DNA of 64,000 nucleotides from Turritopsis dohrnii (lineage: Eukaryota > Cnidaria > Hydrozoa > Anthoathecata > Oceaniidae): assembly GCA_027922465.2 (NCBI GenBank), contig BQMF02000418.1, positions 186,001-250,000 on the forward strand. The letters are read 5' to 3'. Position numbers and translations under genes: made by a program. The notes under the pieces were generated by a model, which worked only from the letters and a program-made list of their open reading frames with translations, was not told where the DNA came from and searched no databases. Shown here in pieces: positions 56,651-64,000 of this stretch (positions within the stretch are counted from its first letter, which is position 1; each line of letters starts with the position of its first letter).

Positions 56651-56743
56651 TATACCTTTCAAAAATCTCTTTAAATAAAATCTAGCACAGGCGATAATAT
56701 ACCTTTGAAAAATCTCTTTAAATAAAATCTAGCACAGCCGATA
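56651..56743. repeat. 47-bp tandem duplication
   Basis: Two copies starting TATACCTTT(C/G)AAAAATCTCT, differing at a few bases. The surrounding 56,576-58,210 shows a 56-bp hairpin near 57,176-57,231 (GGATCCAGATGG inverse) and no gene that I can support. Confidence 0.85.
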
Positions 56744-58218
56744 CGCTATCGAGTTTCTTGAAATTACTGTTATCGAATTCTGTGTCGTCGAAATTAACTT
56801 TTTTGTTATCTTGTGGTTTGATTGACAATATTTGTGTGTTTTCATTACTTGTAAAATTTTGAATTAAAGAGAAACCTGATTGGTTGAGCTGCAAATTTGA
56901 GAAAGTTGCTTGGTAACGGCGCTTTTCAAACATTTTATCAGTTGAAACTTTCAATGCTGAAAAAGCTGGCCATGCATCCTTAGATTTGTCGATTTATAAA
57001 AATTATGTCGTTGTCTGTAGTACGTTTATCCTATTTGGGCATGTCAAATACACTAAACGGATTTTTTGAATCAATCTTTGATGAAACTTATTAAATATCC
57101 TCCTGACACTGTCATTTGTTTTGATCATGAAAACTTCATACAAAATGACACACCTGTCGAAATATATCTAGCGGCGGATCCAGATGGTAGTCGCACTCTC
57201 CTACAAAATTTGCGACTGCCCTCTAGATCCACTGTTGATATCTTTGTTTTATCTTAGACACGAACATTATTTAGAACGGAAAATTTGGAACCATTCTCAG
57301 AAGTATTGACTCTGTGCCCAAAAACGCAGAATCAAAAGTTATCTGGTATAAATATTTTAATTAATACAGAATTAAAATAAAACTTACTAAAAGATATTTA
57401 TTCTCAGTGAACGCCCTAATTCTACTCCAAAAGGCATAAAGAAATCGCGGAAACGAGTTGAGAGGTTTGTAAATTGCTTCCTACACAGTCAGCATCTGTC
57501 TGCATCTACCACAATTTCATTTCAAAATGTAATTTATACTTGGATGATTTTTCCATTTAGATGAATAACAGTTAGCCAATTTTGAAAAGTTTTTCTATAA
57601 ATTATTTATAAATGAATGAAAGGAAAATTAATTACCTAAAAACCAGATTTGGATTGCCTTTATTCTTACATTCACAGCTGGTTGATTTCCATTATTTTTT
57701 ATTATAAAAACGTAAAGAGCAAAAGCAAATTTTCTATTAATTCATACTGGGGAATAGTAAACATGACCGATAAAAAGTATTGAAATAATGAATAACATGA
57801 ATTTGCTGAATTGGAAAACCTACGTGTTTTAAAATGTTGTCCATCTGCATATCTAGATGGCAAGTTGCTTAGCTTTAGTTTCAACTAAAGAAACACATTA
57901 TTTTGGACTGAAGGCTATGAACTAGTGAGAAGTTATAAATGTGGTCATAATGTTTAAACACCTGCCTTCAAAAGGAGAGTAATACAACGAATATCTTGTG
58001 AAAATACCAATCAACATGTATTTTTTGAAAACGCATCTATTGAAAAGGATATTATCAAGCAACATTTTCAAGCTGAATGCGTGTCTGTTGTCTTTTAATT
58101 GTAATTCTTTAATAGAATTTAATTAGTAGTGAAGATAAAATGATAATAAACATTAATCGCGCATTAATTCTTCCTAAGCGTTCATTTGGTATGTCTCAAA
58201 TGTCACATTTTTAAAAAT

Positions 58219-58430
58219 GTGGATCCGTGGCCAAGTGGTTAAGGCGCTGAGCTTAGAACTCAGAGGTTGCTAGGTCGACGTCGCGGCATGAGGCTTTCGG
58301 TGGTGAAAATTACCTTGCGGATTCCCTGTAGGTGTTTCATAGAAAGGCAGGATCCTCGCTGATAACAGTTCATAGAGAATTGAATTGAGGCTATCCTGGG
58401 TAAATATTTTCAATAAATGATAGAGTTAAG
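58219..58430 (+). repeat. tRNA-Leu-like SINE
   Basis: GGATCCGTGGCCAAGTGGTT then AAGGCGCTGAGCTTAGAACT gives a D-arm, an anticodon stem CTGAG/CTCAG and a TAG anticodon loop, like tRNA-Leu. The T-arm/B box (GGTCGACGTCGC) is degenerate and a 120-bp non-tRNA body ending AATAAATGA follows. A functional tRNA is unlikely. Confidence 0.55.
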
Positions 58431-58862
58431 TCGAAACTTCGAACATTGCAAAGCTGAGTCTGTAAATTATTGAAATCATCACGGGCATCTCATTGTTTCA
58501 GTAAATCAATTGAAATTTGCAACATTAGTAGCCCTTAGTTTATTTTCCAAAAAAATCTATAAAAACAGCAAAGACTCAGTTACTTGGTAATCTAGTGACC
58601 AAAAACACAAAATCAAAATCTGGTCTGTAATTGGCTTCAAAGTTGAGGAAAAGATTGGCCTGGGGTCAGTTCCGACACTGTTTGATGTTAATAGGTAAAT
58701 TGTTGCGGATTTAGATTTTTACACCAGATTTCATTTCAAATCATGAATAACCTTAGATAATTTGTTTTTGTGGTGGCTTCGTGTTATTGAAGTTTCTTCG
58801 TTCAATAAGCAGCCTGTTTTCAAAGTAGTTTCACATTTATAGTATCATATGGTCTTTTCTTC

Positions 58863-61800
58863 TCAGGCAGCTGTTTCTTCTTGCAACGTTGATGCATTGC
58901 GATCTGTTACAGAGTTATTCTTCTCCATGTCATAGTTTTTACTCATAGATATTCTTCGTTTTACTAACTGTTTTCTCATGTTAGTTAGATCTTGTCGAAC
59001 CTACGATAAATAAATCAAAAAATACATTATAAATTTTCATGAAAAACAACTAGGTACATGTATATAACGACAAATTTTGCAAAGTAATTGAGTAAGCATG
59101 ATTGAAGACTAAAAAGAACGAAAATACTTCATTAACTTAACCCGAAGAACTGTACTTTAGAGTTATGTTTTATGTTGTTCCGGATGGTCACTAAGTGAAA
59201 TTGTTGTAGGAAGAACATGCATGATTTTTACATTTGATGTTGAAAACGAAACTACTTTAGGTGCAGAAACTTTCTCAAACTTTAATTTCGCTCTTTCATT
59301 ATTTGCGTAAGGAATCGTTAAGGAATTTCGAAAGTTGCTCGGTGTTTGAGTAGTGCTTTATGTTCGTTAAAGAAACCTTTAACGTTTTTATTATTTTCGC
59401 AAAAAAAAAACTTGGCGCAAATGGCGTTTTATAACCTTTTTCGCGAACATGAGCTTTTGTAATTCAGCCAAGTTGGAAGTTTTCGCGTATCGCGAAATTC
59501 GAGAAACTTTATGTTCGCAAATGTTCCTGCTTAAAACTTTGTGTGCGAATAAGCAGGTTTTTAAAAAAATCACCATCAAATTTTATCGTTTCAAAAACAT
59601 CACACCAGCTTTTTGTAACTTCAATAAATAGAGAAACAATAAGGGAACTTGGTGTGGAAACTTTGAGAACTGCCCAACATGAAAAAGAAACTTTAAAAAG
59701 AAACATCAAGTCTTCTATTTGAAGAGATCGCAATAATTTACATATACTCTCACAGAAGCAAGATTATGACCTTTCGATAATGATTTTAACGCCACTGGCA
59801 CACTTAGACAATGTAATAACACCAGGTATGTTTATGAACCTTTATAGCTCTTTGGCTTTTCCATGTTTTCTGTGCGATAACTATATATGATACCATTAAA
59901 ACAACATCCAGTTCTTACCTGTGGATCCAGAAAACTGTGAAACAACACCAGAAGAAAAGTCTGAAAGCAATTACAACAATGCTTTCTGTAATCATAAAAG
60001 ATAACTTATAGTTTATAGTTTATTTATAGTTTAAATTACAGGAAGTCCTTACCGTCAGTCCATTAGTTATAACATAGATATACCCTAAATACACAGGTTC
60101 GTATTCGATAAACAAACCAATCAGATACGACAAACCAAGTAAAGGAACCAATGAAACAAATGCTTTAATTGATGGTCTGTGTAGAAGAAAAACAGCCTTA
60201 TAATTTCTTCAAAGCGATTTTAGCTCAATTTAGCAGCATACATCAAAGATGTGTACCACGACAAATTGGATGGAAGTTTTAAGTACAATTAACTAACGTT
60301 CTACCTGATAAACGAGCTAATTCGTAATTTGCTTAATATAATATCTTGTTTATCAGGAAAATATATCATTCTCAAATTTGATACGGTTTAGAAGAAATAG
60401 TACCGTGATTGTTTTGATTGTTGCAGTTGGGAAGAGGTCTTTCTTAATTTCACCAATGGACTCAAAATGATGATCATCAATATCACGTTTGTCTTGAAGA
60501 AGAAACAGAAAATAATGTTGTGTTTGAGCTCCAGAAAATGCATAAAAATATTTCAAAAGGAGTCGTTTTATCCTACGTTTCTGCTATCCAACGAAGACCC
60601 TTCCTTTGCCTGTTGAGTGAAACCAAGAGACTCTTCACTTAAAGTTTATTACTTAGCTATCTTACAGCTGAAATTTTAGCCTGTCAGAAAGACAGCCCAT
60701 CGCTTAAGGTTCCCTGAATCAGACATAAATTGATGTGACTTCGATGTACAATGAAAACCTACCAATTACAATCTTTGGCTCTTTATTGTTGTAGGGGAGT
60801 TTTCTTACCGTAAGAAAGAACGCCATTGGTCCCTTTACGATCCAAAGACTTCCTTTCAGTGATAAACAACTGTGAAAATTAAAGTGAATAGAAATGTCAA
60901 TGATCTCAAACTGGGTGAAGAATAGATGTATTATAGGCGAATGATTCATACTTTAGAGTTTCCTTGAATGCTTCCCATTTGATTGCCATAACCATCGATG
61001 TTATTAGAACGGGTATTCCTATGATACAGAGAGTTGCATTCCTCAGATGAAAAGAGCCAACAATGCAAGCATTAGAAACTTCTTTCATCCGCATTATTCT
61101 AGAGCTGCTAATATTTCAGCTGTTTAATAATATATATCGTTTGAGATTCATCATACCATATTTAACACTTTGAGAATGAGCAACTTTTAAAATTGAAAAT
61201 ACATCTTTCTCCAATTTGTGGTTAAACACCCCCTTTTTGACCTTTTTGACCTCCTACATCAGGCCTCGTTTTCAATATCAAACTTGCTTTTAACACTCTG
61301 AAGTAAGGATAAAATTAAGAAAATCTTACAAACGATGCTTACTTAAGAAGAAATGGGAATTGAATGGTATCTAAAGGATTAAGTAACATTTGTTCCACAT
61401 TAAACGATGCCTAATAGATTAACTTGTTCTTGAAAGCTCTTTGGAACAGTGGAATTACAAAGAAAATCATCAAATCTTACCATAACCACATATAATTATT
61501 TCTTTCAAACGCTCTTTTTTACGTTTGAAGACCAATACCAAAATGAGTGTGACATTGATGCCTTCTACCATCATCCACGTTAACGAGGCTAACGATCCAT
61601 AGTATGTCAATATTGATATTGTAATGCACCATCCCTTCAAAATATATTAATTCGAATCACAACAAATTGAAACAACCTGAAACAATTGCAACTTCGATGG
61701 CAACAATACCTATGATAAATATTTACTGATTACTTGGCCTAAGAATATTTCCTAATTCTGCAATTGGTACGAGGGCGTAGTAAATATAATAACTTCCAAA

Positions 61801-63784
61801 TTTCAATGAAATATCAACTGAAGTTGGAACACACCTCCCAGGCAACAAAAAAATTCGTCTAAGAGACGTCTATTAGACGGTAGAAAAGATCTCTGATTTG
61901 TCTGTTTTCTTAAAACAGATTTTCAGACACTCCATAATGGTCGATCTAGAATAATGTTTGATGAAATTAATCGATAGTGTATCATGGCCTTCACAAAATA
62001 ACCACGTAGTTTACGAAATTTAATCATTAGAAGTTAAACATTAATAGTTTACTTATTATTTTTGTAAGTAGTACGAACAAGAACGTTTGGAAGGAACATT
62101 TTTGAAACAGCTTACAAATGATTTTGTTTCAGATACAATAACCAGGGTGTGATTAATACGACTTCATAAATACCGAAGTAAAAGCAGCTTCAAAAAACTA
62201 AGCATCAAATATTACCTCATAACTCTTGTTATAATGAAAAGGAATTTTTTGTCCTCATTGTTTGACTGAGGTAACGCAGATAGTAGATCCAATTAAATGT
62301 TTTACCCCGTCAGGAAATTGAATATTACATATTCGAAAATCGAATATCCTTGGTAGAAGAAAATCAGCTAGCTCGGCAATTTGACAAATTCATGCATAAA
62401 TGATGTTCCGTATTATATGAAGCGAGTCAACCCCTAATGCGGGTTAGCTCCCTTTTTTTCCAACCCAGATTGCGTTGATTTGACTCGCCTCATGTATTAT
62501 ATTTTTTAAAACAATCGAAAATCATCGTTATAACTGTAGCAAATGTTTATTCACTATTGTTTAGTTCTTCCTTCTTTAAACCAATCAGATCGTTTTTTTC
62601 GAATGCAACGTACACAAGTTAACATATTTTGGATCACTTGATTCCTATGAAGCACGTAAGTACCGTGTATTTGAATCCACCGTCCATTAAATATCATAAT
62701 ATTTGAAAATATCTACTCCAAAAGCATTTGGTTACGCTTTGTATCCACTGTTTTTAAAATTTTGGCGCTTTCACGACCCGGGACCGTCCCGAGTTGAATT
62801 TTTGTCATATAATATGCAAAACTTTATCAGTTTCAATCCTGCATGACGGAACAGAAACGAGTCAACCCACCTTATAGTGAGGCTCAAGGTAAAAGCCAAC
62901 AAAATACGCATTTTTAAAAACGAATTTTAGACCTTTAAAAGATTAGATTTTCTAAGATATCTTAAAGAGCTCTTAAAAGCGATTAAGAATGGATGTCGTT
63001 CTAAAGACGTAATATGGACTTGATTTAGACGTCTAAAAGACGTCTTGTGCCGACTGGGTTGTTCGTTGCGTACTCGAGACTATTTGTAATCACGATCAAT
63101 TAAATAACGTGATATTTTGAACATATTAAGAAGATTTCCACGACTTTTATCGAACGGAGCATTTCTATAATAAACGATAGCTTTGGGTTTCACTGCTGTC
63201 CACCACACTTCTACATTCTTAGTTTCATGCAGCTGTTAAAAAGTTCTGAAATTTTGTGTTCACAGACCAATCCTTAAGTTTCAGCATATTTTCAGCATAT
63301 TTTCTCCAATGAATTTTGGACTCTAAAAAACATAGTGCATCAGAAACACATGAAACAATTTAAATATGATGTATGTACATGAGCAGTGTATATGATTTAT
63401 TATCATTTTACTTTAGTCATATCCAAGTAATAGATTTACCCTGTAACTCTTGCACATGTCTGGTATAATCCAGCCTGGTATTCTTTCAAACACGTTAGTC
63501 AACAAGAACATCATCATTAAGTTCTTATGAATGATAATCTTTCTTGTGTTTCTGATTCTGAAAATAAAAACCATATGGAAATTGAATATCCCATTAATTG
63601 TGCAGTAATAAACATTGACAACATGCACAGTGCCCAATAAGAACTGAATTTAAGACTTACTTCAGAACTTGGAAGAGGATTAATCCGAACAGCAGACAGA
63701 TGATAGAAAAGCAACCAATAATGTTCTCTACATTCACAATGATTTTGCCATGGTATTCTTCAAAAGTCTCAGTTATTCGTTTTA
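58863..63784 (-). CDS. Class B-type seven-helix receptor, tandem paralogue (copy 2), 5' part outside window
   Basis: Nine minus-strand exons mirror copy 1 exactly in phase and almost in size: 63661-63784, 63440-63557, 61481-61634, 60952-61018, 60809-60869, 60404-60492, 60053-60176, 59919-59960, 58863-59000. They cover TM1 to the tail. TM3 cysteine, ECL2 cysteine (NCLSLKGSLWIVKGP), PLLGLSYLIG and FHSFLDPQVRQDL are conserved, and the tail ends EETAA. The TM1 exon differs at its acceptor: copy 1 uses TTTATCAG, whereas here the likely site is TTTCAAG one base out of phase with it, so the preceding exon must differ. No lesions seen. Extracellular exons lie past the right edge. Similarity to copy 1 also covers introns and runs to about 58,690, marking a segmental tandem duplication. 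Confidence 0.8.
59395..59540. repeat. CGCGAAA-word cluster in a copy 2 intron
   Basis: TTCGCGAACAT, TTTCGCGTATCGCGAAATTC and TTCGCAAATGTTC words, related to clusters elsewhere in the window. Confidence 0.5.
61837..63058. mobile_element. Element with CCCAG termini, word AGACGTCT
   Basis: Left CCCAGGCAACAAAAAAATTC and right inverted CCCAGTCGGCACAAGACGTC; TCTAAGAGACGTCTATTAGA-type words at both ends. It fills the TM3-TM2 intron of copy 2 and is absent from copy 1. It contains a CGAGTCAACCC palindrome region at 62,420-62,890. No gene. Confidence 0.7.
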
Positions 63785-64000
63785 CTTGAAATTCTGAGTT
63801 CTAAATATAGCAACTTGTAACTAGTAATTATGTTTTTCTAATAGAATCTGAACCGAGTACAAAAATAAAACGGTAAATTGACCCTGCTAGATAATGTTGA
63901 GCTGAAATTCATATGGTGTCTTACCTTGATTCAAATGTTGCTTGAAGAAGCAGCATTGTAATGCATTATGATTACGTTTTGCCTTACTTCTAATACTATC

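Noticed and set aside
56718..56954. 78-codon minus-strand frame
   Set aside because: No recognised motif, overlaps a 47-bp tandem duplication and has no splice-compatible neighbours.
57066..57257. 63-codon plus-strand frame with PDGSRTLLQNLRLPSRS
   Set aside because: Half of it is a palindromic hairpin (57,176-57,231); coding is likely accidental.
58219..58300. Functional tRNA-Leu gene
   Set aside because: The T-arm/B box is degenerate, acceptor ends do not pair well and a SINE-like body follows.
1..64000. CRISPR arrays, bacterial operons, rRNA genes
   Set aside because: Repeat clusters are inverted, dispersed words of transposons, not regularly spaced direct repeats; introns throughout show a eukaryotic nuclear genome and no rRNA was recognised.

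Overview
The window is AT-rich, intron-bearing, repeat-packed animal DNA. Canonical GT..AG exons in two DNA-repair/autophagy genes, a class B seven-helix receptor with cysteine-rich extracellular exons, and dense DIRS, Helitron, pogo, hAT, Harbinger and LINE debris point to an invertebrate metazoan. A cnidarian is my best guess, but nothing in the sequence proves the taxon.

Layout. 1-9,624 (+): the last twelve exons of FAN1, the interstrand-crosslink repair nuclease; its 5' end lies outside the window and a 5-kb intron holds a pogo/Tigger remnant with a 3-kb element nested inside. 11,787-12,377 (+): an unrecognised secreted-precursor-like reading frame with dibasic sites. 13,808-17,868: transposon debris, including a DIRS-like tyrosine-recombinase retroelement and a hAT transposase tail. 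19,470-19,958 (+): ATG12, the ubiquitin-like autophagy conjugator, intact to its terminal glycine. 22,147-55,574 (-): a receptor gene that I assembled as 21 phase-compatible exons (about 901 residues): signal-peptide-like start, VWC-like cysteine exons, an LDLa-like repeat, a juxtamembrane region, seven class B helices and a tail. 58,863-63,784 and beyond the right edge (-): a tandem paralogue of the receptor's membrane half, almost exon-for-exon identical but compact.

The two receptor copies serve as filled-site/empty-site comparisons. Copy 1 has taken up a Helitron-like insertion carrying a helicase-type fragment facing a captured sacsin-like ATPase fragment (about 31,198-33,365), a LINE tail, a 4.6-kb CGCGAAA-family element with two Harbinger-like units inside it, and a 3.0-kb element with 33-bp perfect terminal inverted repeats.

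The most unusual signal is a set of TA-flanked, terminally inverted elements (9.7, 18.6, 35.4, 46.6, 47.3, 47.5, 49.8, 50.0 and 52.2 kb). Each is filled with many copies of its own short signature word in both orientations. Related elements share the outermost termini but use different words, consistently along the whole element. One carries a HIRAN-like open reading frame. All assignments come from reading the sequence; no database search was run.
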